From: Iris pallida | Taxonomy: Eukaryota; Streptophyta; Magnoliopsida; Asparagales; Iridaceae | Reading direction: 5' to 3' | Assembly: GCA_029216955.1 (NCBI GenBank) | Contig: JANAVB010031417.1 | Coordinates: 20,345,778-20,409,777 of the forward strand | DNA: 64,000 bases | Shown here: positions 54,574 to 64,000 of the stretch, one piece after another | How positions within the stretch are numbered: the first letter of the stretch is position 1 | How the letters are laid out: the number at the start of each line of letters is the position of its first letter | Made by a program: the position numbers and the translations under genes | The notes under the pieces: model-generated | Seen by the model: only the letters and a program-made list of their open reading frames with translations | Told to the model about the DNA's origin: nothing | Database searches by the model: none

Positions 54574-54599
54574 CCTGACTGGCAAGAAGAGGGAAGTGT

Positions 54600-55425
54600 C
54601 CACTCTGATGAATGATGATGATGCAGAATATGATAGATATAGAGCTTTTCGGTAAGATCAGTTTATATGCAGAGTCGGCCCAGGGGTTGGGTTGTCCTAT
54701 ATGGAGCTAGTTTTGATTGTCCTTTGACTCATATTGTAAGCCAATCCTGGAGGGTCACCCGTGATCCTGACCTCTATTGGAATCATGCTGAGACTGGAGG
54801 TTATCCTAAGCAGATGATGAGGATTGCTCAAGTCTGAAATCTTATCTGGCTTACCCCTCGTCTGACCCTGTTTATATGTCTTAATTATTCAATAAAATGT
54901 AATGTGTATTGAAAATCCATTTATGAGTAAAAAAATCCAGAGGAAAAGGATATGGCAGCTGATCTAATACGACCAATTATACCTTCAACTTTACACTACT
55001 TAGCAATCTCGATCCATGTGCAAGCTTTGATAGAGCTTCTTAGAAACATGAATGTGTTGTTAATTTATTTCTAGAACTCAGAATGTACTAGACAACAAAT
55101 GGGGCACATTATACCTTGACTATCCCTATATTCTATATTTATTACAGGAATAATTCTTATTTTAAAACTAATTATACGAACACTAAGTATGTTTTATATT
55201 ATCTACAGAACGTTATAACACTATCTATCCTTATTTTAAAAATAAAACATAAAATAGAGAGATTGAATGGTCACTGTAATATTCATGAAACATAGAAAAA
55301 GTTAATGTATTTATTTCTTATGGGAACATCGTCAATTTCCAGTCGTCTCCTGCTGAGTTACCTTCAGAAAATGCTTTATCCAGTTTATTATTACACCCCT
55401 ACTGATCTCTCTAGGTAGGGTCATC
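54600..55425. other. Intergenic DNA with possible gene fragment
   Basis: A plus-strand stretch near 54715-54845 reads WRVTRDPDLYWNHAETGG and YPKQMMRIAQV before a stop, followed by AATAAAATG. It looks protein-like but I do not recognise it. Nothing else seen. Confidence 0.3.
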
Positions 55426-57172
55426 ATTGGGTCCGAGATCCATGGATGTCCGAAAAGTCCGCCCGACCTGATGGGCCAAAGTCCGATATAGCCCGACCAT
55501 TAAGGTAGTCCGGTCCGTACATATTAGTATATGGCAGGACTTGGACTAAGTCTAAGCATCCATCCGTCCGAGTCCGACCCGAGGTCCGCTCAATACAAGT
55601 TCGTCCGAGTCCGGCCCTAAAGGCCCATCTAAATTCCGCCCGGAAAGTATGTACATTCATTGTCTTGTACTATTAGGGATCGGGCTGATAAAATTATGTG
55701 TGTCTAGACAAAGTATGTACAAGTTCAGTCATTAAATTATGTGATCTGTTAAAAGTATGTAGTCTAGTGACTAAAGTTCCACTTCAGAGCCTGGAACCTC
55801 CGGTCAGGCTCCTTGATTTAACAGATCACATAGGACATAGCTAGCTACTAGCATAGCTTTTATTAAATTAATAGTTTAATATCTTCTATAGGGAGCTATT
55901 CTTATTAGGGGTGTGCATCGGTCGGTGGTCGACCTATTTGGTCCCAACCGAAGTCGGACCGAAGTTAATCGGTTTAAAAATAAACAAAACCGAACCAAAC
56001 CAACCAAATGGTCGGTTCGGTTTTAAAATCGACCGACTTGGTTCGGTTTGTATCGGTTCGACTTGGTCGGTTTTGATCACATAAAAAAATGGACTGTGTT
56101 TTTTATCTTTTGTGAAACCTCAGTCAACTTCCACTTTGCAACAGTAAATACAATTCAGCAGCTTCAATTCAACTTGTGCTTTACAGGTGAAAAAAAATGC
56201 CAATTATACATAAAAAAATTATATACATTCAACCAAAAGTCCCTTTCATGTGCACATGAGCAATTAGAAAAGAATATGAGCCGCCAACACTCTTCTTTGA
56301 GACTAGAGAGAGAGAGAGAGAGAGGGGGGGGGGAGCTCTTTCAACTTTAACTTGATAAATGGTTGTGATGTGAATAAATGAACAAAACCTGTATAATACA
56401 ACCAAATGAACCCATACCCAACCGGCCAATCCTAATTATTTAACAAGGATTTGGTTCGGTTTAGACGGTTTTTGGCATAACCAAACCATGAACGGAACCG
56501 AACCGGTCGGTTTTGAAAAAATTGAAGTTGAACCAAACCAACCGAACAATCGGTTCGGTTTAAAACCAATCGGTTCGGTTTGGCTTGGTTCGATTTGGTC
56601 GATTTGACTTAATTGTGCACACCCCTAATTCTCATTGTTCTCTCTTGGAAACAGAACACAGGTGGGGTGGGCTCACATTAATATAAACCATTGGATTTTT
56701 TTCCTGGGGATCCAAAGCCAGAGCCACTGAGAAGAAAACTCTTCGTTACCAGAGTAATTTACTTCTTTGATTTTATACATGTTTTGAAAGGAGTAACTTT
56801 GGTGTGTCCAAATGAAACTTGGAAGTTGGAAGAAGAAGACTCTTCGTTTCTGCTGGAGCAATTTATTTCCTTAGTTTTCTAGGCTTCTGCAGAATCTGCA
56901 CTATTGCATGTAATAATATAGTGTTGAAATAACCTGTAAAAGAAGATATTAATAATTAGGCCCAAGAAGGCCCATTTGGACTTATTATAGGGCTAGTCCG
57001 GCCCGGTCCAACTTGGTCCAAAAAGTTCGACTTTTGTGGACGGGTTTGGACTTCATAAATAATAATTAAGTCCGGTCCAAAATTTTATTAGGGCCAAAAA
57101 AAATTGACCCATGTCCGACCGAGCCCATACTTTATGGACTTGGACGGCCCGGCCCGGCCCGGCCCAATGCTG
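55425..57172. mobile_element. Possible larger element with GTCCG/CGGCC-rich ends enclosing a hAT-like element
   Basis: The left end (TCATCATTGGGTCCGAGATCC) and right end (GGCCCGGCCCAATGCTGATCTC) are inverted over CATTGGG(T/C)C. Both ends carry many CCGAGTCCGRCC/GGTCCGGCCC motifs, the subterminal style of some hAT families. CTGATCTCT occurs at both outer flanks (about 55402 and 57168). Boundaries are uncertain. Confidence 0.4.
55904..56630. mobile_element. hAT-like non-autonomous element with GGTTCGGTT arrays
   Basis: Termini TAGGGGTGTGCA and TGCACACCCCTA. Flanking 8-bp repeats ATTCTTAT and ATTCTCAT, seven of eight matching. Subterminal regions at both ends are packed with CGGTTCGGTTT/AAACCGAACC motifs in both orientations, probable transposase-binding repeats. 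The centre (56080-56440) is unrelated sequence with a GA-repeat and G-run at 56303-56332. Confidence 0.8.
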
Positions 57173-57330
57173 ATCTCTGTCTCGAGGAACAGTTAAGAGC
57201 ACGTTATGAAACAACCAACCCGAAGACGAGGATTGGAGAAAAATGGATGGACCACACAAAATGATACTTACTTTGAAGAAGAACTTCCAAACGAATTTCA
57301 CTTTCCAGCTATTCATCCATGGATGCCTAA

Positions 57331-57778
57331 GAGCATCTCCGACCCTATTGTGACTTTGGAAAAAAGTTAATGCCACATAGGAATGACAAAATTTTATTCA
57401 AAAGTTCTTCTCCAATGCAATTGTCAAATCAATTGTGAAGCTTATGTGGCAAAAATTAAAGAAGACATTGTGAAGTTGATTGTCTTGTTCTAGACAATGC
57501 ACTTGGCAATGTCTTCTCTTCCATGTCATCAATTATGAATAAAAAATATTAGAAAAAAGAAAGAAGATGAGTAGTTGTCTTAAAAGTTGTCTTGGAAGTT
57601 GGAAAAAATATTTTTTATTGTCTTCTCAATACTTTTGCATTGGAGAGAGTTTTTCTATCTCATTGTCATTGGAGATATAATTTTGCCACATAAACAAGAC
57701 ATTGTCTTGTGGCTCATACCACATAGGAGCCACCTAAGACTCACAACACTTAACAAGAAAATAGGGTTGGAGATGCTC
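57331..57778. mobile_element. Harbinger/Tourist-like MITE (448 bp)
   Basis: Terminal inverted repeat GAGCATCTCC(G/A)ACCCTATT at both ends and a TAA target duplication (57328-57330 and 57779-57781). This TIR is one of the commonest in plant genomes. A second, interrupted copy lies at 48791-50155. Confidence 0.88.
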
Positions 57779-57832
57779 TAATGGTTAGTTGGTTACTACA
57801 AATGATTGTTATTACTTATTACTATATTTAAG

Positions 57833-58000
57833 TCCGTGGGTTGTAGCCTAGTGGTAGCAACAGAGGCGTGCAGGTTCGAATCTCTCCTTACATTTGTCAA
57901 GCCGGAAAAAAGGTGGGCCACATACATGCATTTGGATCCAAAGGTGAAACCACTTTTTCAAATGAAATGAATCCTTCCCCTGTCCCATCCCCACCAAAAA
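57833..58000 (+). mobile_element. tRNA-derived SINE (+)
   Basis: Box A TAGCCTAGTGGTAGCA (57844-57859) and box B GGTTCGAATCT (57873-57883) with about 13 bp between them, then about 100 bp of body and an A-rich tail (CCAAAAAAATAAAATAAA). It sits 50 bp beyond the Harbinger MITE. It is not a functional tRNA: no acceptor stem or CCA-end can be drawn. Confidence 0.78.
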
Positions 58001-58133
58001 AATAAAATAAATCCTTCCAGTTCAGAAAACTATTGTTCGAACTCTTGAATTAGTTTATGTTAGTTTTATTAACAGTGTTTGCTAGTCTTATATATAGTGT
58101 GTGTGCAATTGTTCGATTTTAATTCTGTATGTG

Positions 58134-58164
<31 letters not shown>

Positions 58165-58175
<11 letters not shown>

Positions 58176-58285
58176 TTGGAAAGGTAAATTGTTTCTGGAA
58201 TCGCTCCCACTGGGATTCGAACTCCTGACCACTCGGGTCGCATGCATCTCTCTTAACCACTAGGCTAGAGGTCATTTGCAAAAAA
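58165..58285 (-). mobile_element. tRNA-derived SINE (-), unit 1
   Basis: On the minus strand: box A TAGCCTAGTGGTTAAG, box B GGAGTTCGAATCCCAG, then GGAATCGC-type body flowing into a poly(A) (T10 at 58167-58176 on the plus strand). The sister copy in unit 2 is at 58492-58600. Confidence 0.75.
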
Positions 58286-58412
58286 TTTTCATTAAATATA
58301 TATATATATATTTTGAAACTCTTGAATTAGTTTATGTTAGTTTTATTAACAGTGTTTGCTAGTCTTATATATAGTGTGTGTGCAATTGTTCGATTTTAAT
58401 TCTGTATGTGTC

Positions 58413-58491
<79 letters not shown>

Positions 58492-58494
<3 letters not shown>

Positions 58495-58594
58495 AAGCAA
58501 TGGGTACTTGTGGCGAACTCGCCTCCACTGAGGCTCGAACTCCCGACCACTTGGGCCGCATGCATCTCTCTTAACCACTAGGCTAGAGGTCATT

Positions 58595-58600
<6 letters not shown>
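58492..58600 (-). mobile_element. tRNA-derived SINE (-), unit 2
   Basis: Same box A and box B arrangement (GGGAGTTCGAGCCTCAG) as the copy at 58165-58285, with about 12 substitutions between the two across the tRNA-like part by eye. It ends in (TA)n without a poly(A). Confidence 0.72.
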
Positions 58601-58680
<80 letters not shown>

Positions 58681-58699
58681 TTGATTTACCTGCAATAAA

Positions 58700-60038
58700 T
58701 TGACATCAGAATTTCGGATTTGAATTTCGCTTTAGATTAAGCTTCAGAATGACATCACACAATTTGAAGATCAAGAAGCTATTATGTAGTCGTCGGAAAA
58801 AATGACATCCGCTTTCTAATTGAAGTTAAAGAATCTATAGATGACAAAATCTCTAATCAACAAACTCTATTTGTAGCAGTGTCTATTTTATCTATGGATG
58901 AAGAAAAACGTCTCTCTCAAAGAGCATCTGAACAATTTGAACATTATCCTGATGAAACTCAAGACTGTCAAGGTAATTGTTAAAGGCGAGGAGGATGCTT
59001 CCCTAATTTTATTATGTCTTTTACCATCATCTTTTGAACACTTCGTAAATTTGTGCATTACCAAAAAAGATACGAAAATGATATTTGGCCCGCCGGCGGG
59101 CTAGCCCGCACGCCGGCGTGGCACTCCCCCATTGGCTTCCCCCCTATTCGCGTGGGGTCCATGCCGGCGCCCTGCCAATGGGGGAGCGCCGCGTGGCCGT
59201 GGGCTAGCCCGCAGGCGGGCCATGTAGCAGCGCTCAAAAAGATATTATATGTCTAGAAGACATTAGATCAACCTTACATACTAGAGAACTCTATCATAAG
59301 GTGCCAGGAACTAATGATGACAATCAGGATGATGGTTTGGTTGCAAGAGATCAAATGCGAGGAAGCAAGGAACAAGGTAGCAATCAGAACAAAAAAGGAA
59401 AAGTTTGAATCAAAATTCAAAGACAAGGATAACAAGATATATTGTGATTATTGTAAAGAGGAATGAAATATGAAATATGAAATATTTATGTCCGGAGAAG
59501 GAGAAAAAAAAATAAAGGGGACGAGTAGTTCATCTATTACCGGTGTGGCAAAGACCGAGCCTTCATGGCCGATTTGGTACTATAAGTTGTAGATCATCGG
59601 ACGAATGAGTGCTGGATTCAGGATGATCTTACCATATTTTTCAAATCGTGATTGGTTCTCCACACATGATAAGATGGATGACAGTCGGTAAGATGTTGAA
59701 GAGATTCAACATGTCAGATGCGAAGCATGTGACTATACTAGTTGAGCACTTTCATCTTCAACAACCGACGCACCTCAGTCAGAAGCAAGAAGGGTCACAT
59801 GTCTCGAGTTCCATACGCTAATGTAGTGGGAAACTTGATGTACGCTATGGTGTGCACTCGTCCTGGGATTGCATCGATCTTTGATGGAAGGAGATCAATC
59901 ACCGACTAACGTCTTTATGGGGGGGGATTCTATCGTCAATTGGAAAACTACACTAAAGTCTTTGATTGCCTTACGACAACGGAAGCAAAGTACATAGCAA
60001 TGACGTAAGGCGAAAAACGACATGACGAAAAGGGTTGG
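58700..60038 (+). mobile_element. Deletion-derived Ty1/copia relic
   Basis: It starts with a decayed primer site (TTGACATCAGAATTTC). Gag remnants follow (KNVSLKEHLNNLNI; LILLCLLPSSFEHFV; DIRSTLHTRELYHK), then a piece of protease-adjacent sequence (NRDWFSTHDKMD). It then jumps directly to the end of RT and RNase H (YANVVGNLMYAMVCTRPGI; TTEAKYIAMT). Integrase and most of RT are missing, so a large internal deletion has occurred. It is cut at 60038 by the gypsy LTR. Gag is interrupted by a small foldback element. Confidence 0.82.
59087..59221. mobile_element. 135-bp GC-rich foldback MITE
   Basis: Inverted termini of about 48 bp, GGCCCGCC(G/T)GCGGGCTAGCCC at each end with CTCCCCCATTGGC at the inner edges. 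Length and GC content (well above its AT-rich copia host) set it apart. GATATT occurs at 59080-59085 and 59241-59246, so the insertion may include 19 extra bases on the right (ATGTAGCAGCGCTCAAAAA). The host gag codons join across the two GATATT copies. Confidence 0.8.
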
Positions 60039-60689
60039 TGTCACTTTCCGTTTCCGGAATACGTATTCTAAATACGTGTACTGCTGGAATGTATTTATTT
60101 AATATTTATCATGTATTGTTCTGCATTTAAATTTTTTTAATTTTCTGCTAATTATTTTTCTGCATTTTACTTTCTGCTTTGCTTTTGGGTTCGGCCAGAG
60201 TTGGTTTATTTTCCGGCCTTGATGGTTCAACATGAACCCAACTCCCCACCTACCACCACTCCTTCATTTAAAGCCCCAAAATCTTTTCTCTCTCTTCATT
60301 ACTCACATTTACTTCTCCTTCTTCATCCTCCATTACTCTCCCACCCACCCATTTGGAGAGACAAGTACATCTTGCACACCATGAGGGATTTCATGCATTC
60401 CCATTATTTTTAGTCTATGTTATTTATCTTCTCTTCCTCTACAAGTTTAGATCTTGAAGTTCTTGATTTCCATGGATGGTTCGGTGTAGATCTAAGTTTT
60501 AAGTTTTGGTTTTTCATATAGATTTTGTGGTTTTGATCTATCAAACTTTGTTGTTTTCGAAAATAACTGGTTTCATGTTGTAGAGAATTCAATTCTACCA
60601 AAGTTTGGCTTTTGAAAAGTCAGATTTTGACTTAATTTGAGGAAGTTATGGCCAAAAGTATTTTTGGCCATTTCTATGTTCATCTGCCC

Positions 60690-60810
60690 CCAGCGACATG
60701 AAATATTTATTTTCCAGCCGCATGAAATTTTTATTTTCCAGCCGCATGAGATTTTATTTTTCAGCCGCATGAGATCTTTATTTCCCAGCCGCATAAGATT
60801 TTATTTCAGT
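60690..60810. repeat. CAGCCGCATGA minisatellite in the gypsy LTR
   Basis: Four to five copies of a 24-30 bp unit containing CAGCCGCAT(G/A)A(A/G)AT and TTTATTT. Confidence 0.88.
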
Positions 60811-61040
60811 AGATAGGTATCCATCTATAGCCCATAATGCCCCTTTGGCTGGTTCTTGTCCCGAATTGACATTAATTGACATTGATTGTTATCATGATTA
60901 ATAAATTGATCATGCGTTCCTAGTTGGAACTGAGAGACTGGCTAGTCGTCTTATTGAATTAAATGAATGAGACACGTTCATATGAACTATGAACTATTGC
61001 AATCGACTGGCAAATTCCGAATATCGACATACAGGCACAT

Positions 61041-61052
61041 GCAGACTTCAAT

Positions 61053-61087
<35 letters not shown>

Positions 61088-61090
61088 TTT
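61041..61090. repeat. (ATTT)n microsatellite
   Basis: About 12 ATTT units within the gypsy LTR. Confidence 0.95.
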
Positions 61091-62516
61091 CTACAAAAGC
61101 AGCATGTGTACTCTATGGTCAAGGCATGATTATCCCGTGGTTAATTTTGATTGTTGCATTACGCTATGTAAGACCTACAACCTAACCGCACGGGCATCGT
61201 TGTAGAGTTGTGCATATCGTACTTGTACGAACGTACTCATTCTGAATGACAATGATCCACGGCATAGAATTTCAATTAACATAGAAGCCACTAAGTTAAA
61301 TAAAATAATGATTGCATGGAGAGAATGGGTTCCCGAGTTCTTACATGGTAGCCCTCTTCGGGACTATTCAGTGCTCGACATGCCGGCTGGTTCCCACAGA
61401 TACTGCAAATCTGTCACACGGGCAGAGAGCGGTATCTGCTTATATTATTGTACATGGTATACTAACGACGAGCGTCCCGCTGGGACTCGTCTAAATACAT
61501 GATTGGCGCAATTGATTGATTGGGTAGACTAGCCTTGCTTGCACATAGTAAGAACTGAGGAATCCTTATTGCATAATCCCAGGATAACTTGGAACTCACC
61601 GTAACAAGCCATAGTAGTTGCTTGACCGTTTAAGTTGACTTGTTTGTGTACTGTATCTACTCTGTTAACTAACAGAGATGATCAGAATGTCAGGATATGA
61701 CGGGTCAACTTCTGTCCTTGTTTAGTTGGAAAGTTGGTTCGAAGTATCGTGATGTGATGTGAATCCCAGTAGCAAGCAGAGATCTATTATTATATTCTTT
61801 TATTTACTGGTTTAATTTCTCATATCGTGCTTCCTTGCGGTACTTGCTATTAGAGGTCTAACCTCTCTGGTTTTGCATGGCCAGATTTAGAGCCGGTTCC
61901 CGAGGACTCAGCTTACTTCCACCTCCAAGATGGTCAATACTAGAGGAATGATCGCAGGAGGACTCGAGTGGGTTCCTTACTTCCCCGTTCGTTTTGTTAT
62001 TTACTTTATACTTGGCCGTTTGGCCCCGACATGTTAGTCGGATTGTCTTGCGCTTACTTTTGCATAATTGTAATTAAGTCAGACTACAGCTGAGAACAAT
62101 TGTGTATACCTTGCTATATCATCTGGCTATATTTTGTAAAGCCAGATATCAAGAACATTTTGACTAAGCGTTTGGGACGCCTTACTGCTTTATCTTACAT
62201 GTTCTCTGTTTACTGTTTCTTGTTGGAATGATTGAGACAATAGATGTTGAGTAACCCTAGTAAGACTTTCATGTAGTATGCACCCCCTCGTCCTTTAGAC
62301 AGCATTGATCGTATTATACGGTATTTATCTACCCGTAATACGTAGCTGGCTGAGTCATTCCCCCGCTCTCCAATATTCTGGTTCTGGGGCATGACAAGGT
62401 TTTAGTGGTGGCCCATGCAGGTCTGATTTCAGACTTGTGGGGTGTTTTGATTTATAGGATGTCTCAATCACACATGTTTTTCCTTGATCTCATGATTCGT
62501 TGTTCCCAATCCTAAC

Positions 62517-63724
62517 TTGACATTCCCGTATCCTTCGGCTTCATTGATCCTTCACGTCCGGTTGTTTGATTGCTCTCTTGTCCCTTTCCTTAGGGGCACT
62601 TCGTCTGCATCTGTCAGGACTGGACAGCAACAACAAGGGCAGCATGGACAACGTAACCAGGTTGATCAGCAACAAGGGCCAGTACTACCCCAAGAGGCTA
62701 TTCTAGAAGAAGTGATAGTGGAAGCAGCAGCTGGATCGCAGTATCCGGAGGTTCCACCACCAACAACAGTTCCACCTACCCCTGTAGAAGTAGACACATC
62801 GGCCCTTCTGGAGATCATGAGAGGGATGATGGCTACTCAGCAACATCAGATGTTAGCCCAACAGCGCATGCACGCTCAGTTGTAAGAGCAGAACGTACTA
62901 CTCAACCAAGGGCTGCAGACAGCTATGGAAAGAGGGGCAAGGCCAGATTCAGGAGCATCAACCAGATTTTGCAAGTTCAATCCTGCCGTTTCGAGGGCAC
63001 GGAAGATGCCATCTCAGCAGATGCATGGCTTAAGGATATTGAGGCTATTTTGACAGCCGCTAAGGTGCCGGCAGAAGAACGTGTGGATCAGATGAAGTTG
63101 TTACTTCATGATCTTGCACGTGATTGGTGGGAATCAGAGGAGGTAGGCATCAGACGTTCTATTGCTTGGGACGATTTTACTGCAAGGTTCAAGACGAAGT
63201 ACTATGGAGTTGTGGCGCAGTTCGAGCTACAACAGAAGTTTATCAACCTCAAGCAGGCCGGCCAGACGGTAGATGCCTATGCAGCGGAGTTCTGCAGATT
63301 GAGCAGGTTTGCCCCAGAGATGGTAGCAACAGAGAGCCAGATGGCTATGAGGTTCCAGCAAGGGTTTTACCTTGAGCTCTTGCAATTGATAGAGGGACAC
63401 AATTATCAGACTTTCGATGAAGTGTTAACGGCAACCCGGAGGCATGAGATCACCATTCAGAGGATTTCAGCAAGGACTGGGGGTCAGAAGAGATCTCACA
63501 GTCAGATTGAAGGAGGAGGGGGAGTAGCGCCCCGAACAATAGCACCATCCCTTGGCATTCGCATCCACGATGTGGCAATACGAGAGCCAGCACCACCACC
63601 CAGGCAACAACAGCAGCAGAGGAAGAACCAGCAACCCCCAGTGGGCTGCATTTATAGTGGGAAGGTAGGACACACTAGAGATGTGTGTCGGACATTGAAC
63701 GGGCAGTGTTTGATATGTGGAAAC
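62517..63724 (+). CDS. Ty3/gypsy gag, broken
   Basis: The first frame (62517-62885) is Gln-rich and ends at a TAA that replaces a probable CAA codon (HAQL stop EQN). Near 62965 the frame shifts, and 62969-63724 encodes the Retrotrans_gag core (RFEGTEDAISADAWLKDIEA, LARDWWES, FKTKYYGVVAQFELQQKF, LSRFAPEMV). Then come a Gln/Pro linker and a zinc knuckle whose second cysteine is serine (CIYSGKVGHTRDVC). The next knuckle begins CLICGN and is cut at 63725 by another LTR. Gag forms the particle that packages element RNA; this copy has at least four lesions. Confidence 0.88.
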
Positions 63725-64000
63725 TGTCACGAACCGCACCCGCTATAAGGGCACGGCACGTGACAACGCCCAGCCCTCACCGTAAAAACGGCGTGGAACG
63801 CTGTAGGTTTTCTACTCTAAACAGTTTATATATATATCAAAAACCTGTCGAGAATATGGTCAACTCCGAACGGAGGACAAGCAATGAATATATACGAGTA
63901 CTCAATCATAACTCTAAGATAACAAAGTAAAGACTGAAAGATAAAGACAACAAGACGATAATAAAATAATAACCTGTCAAGTCCAACACAAGAATATATA
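63725..64000 (-). mobile_element. Start of another LTR element inserted into gypsy gag (incomplete)
   Basis: Similarity to gag stops exactly where TGTCACGAACCGCACCC begins. Read on the minus strand the end is GGGTGCGGTTCGTGACA, resembling the ...GGGTCGTGACA ends of blocks A and B, so this is probably the 3' end of a minus-oriented LTR of a related family. The rest is outside the window. Confidence 0.6.

Larger units (their letters stand above)
58036..58600. repeat. 277-bp tandem duplication, each unit with (TA)n and a minus-strand SINE
   Basis: AACTCTTGAATTAGTTTATG recurs at 58040 and 58317 and the match continues through TTCTGTATGTGTC. Each unit then has (TA)n (58136-58166 and 58418-58490) and a SINE-like segment. 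A third (TA)n follows at 58599-58672. Confidence 0.88.
60039..62396 (+). repeat. 2.36-kb 5' LTR of a Ty3/gypsy element
   Basis: Starts TGTCACTTTCCG and ends GGGGCATGACA, so the terminal TGTCA/TGACA are inverted. It contains a CT-rich stretch with CATTTAAAG near 60266 (60230-60370), four TTTTATTT(C/T)(C/T)CAGCCGCATGA-type 24-30 bp repeats (60690-60810), and (ATTT)n at 61041-61088. The 3' LTR lies beyond the window. Confidence 0.75.

Noticed and set aside
57833..58000. A functional tRNA gene
   Set aside because: Only box A and box B are present; no acceptor stem or cloverleaf can be drawn and an A-rich tail follows, so it is a SINE.
58346..58695. Ile-Tyr repeat frames
   Set aside because: Translation of (TA)n microsatellites; the same applies at 24.1, 31.8 and 18.5 kb.

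Overview
The window is nuclear DNA of a flowering plant. The evidence is an auxin-receptor F-box gene with two GT-AG introns, plant-type Ty1/copia, Ty3/gypsy, L1 and RTE elements, tRNA-derived SINEs, many MITEs and long (TA)n tracts. The one intact gene has a very GC-rich first exon in an AT-rich background, which is common in monocots and some early-diverging angiosperms; I cannot name the species.

Layout. 1-5236: 3' part of a Ty1/copia element (+) split by a complete gag-protease-only LTR element (-, 1108-4373, 528-bp LTRs, TSD AGTC). 5237-10060: intergenic DNA with LTR-like remnants. 10070-29933: a GEM-like (GRAM-domain) gene on the minus strand, broken by a partial tandem duplication. The left copy received a copia element (10997-16758) and an L1 LINE (about 18503-24071); the right copy lacks both but has its own hAT-like MITE (26031-26476). 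Both copies share an older RTE-LINE relic. 30150-38760: foldback elements and two long gypsy-type LTR-like blocks ending at 35396 and 38144. 38760-41680: a long-TIR element, then AT-rich DNA. 41887-43265: a 1.38-kb transposon carrying an 85-bp palindromic repeat array, sitting in the TATA region of the next gene. 43378-45471: intact AFB4/AFB5-type auxin co-receptor gene, with a SINE just downstream.

45890-58700: intergenic DNA dense in small DNA transposons, several with readable target-site duplications (46572-46690, 48950-49887 nested inside a Harbinger-type element, 53803-54573, 55904-56630, 57331-57778), a frameshifted PPR pseudogene (about 51087-51886), SINEs and (TA)n tracts. 58700-60038: deletion-derived copia relic with a 135-bp GC-rich foldback insertion. 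60039-63724: 5' LTR and broken gag of a Ty3/gypsy element. 63725-64000: start of another LTR inserted in that gag and running off the window.

Most coding potential is therefore transposon-derived. The only gene I judge functional is the AFB4/5-like receptor. The GEM-like locus is a recognisable but rearranged host gene. No prokaryotic features, CRISPR arrays, tRNA or rRNA genes were seen. All alignments, splice sites and identity counts were made by eye.
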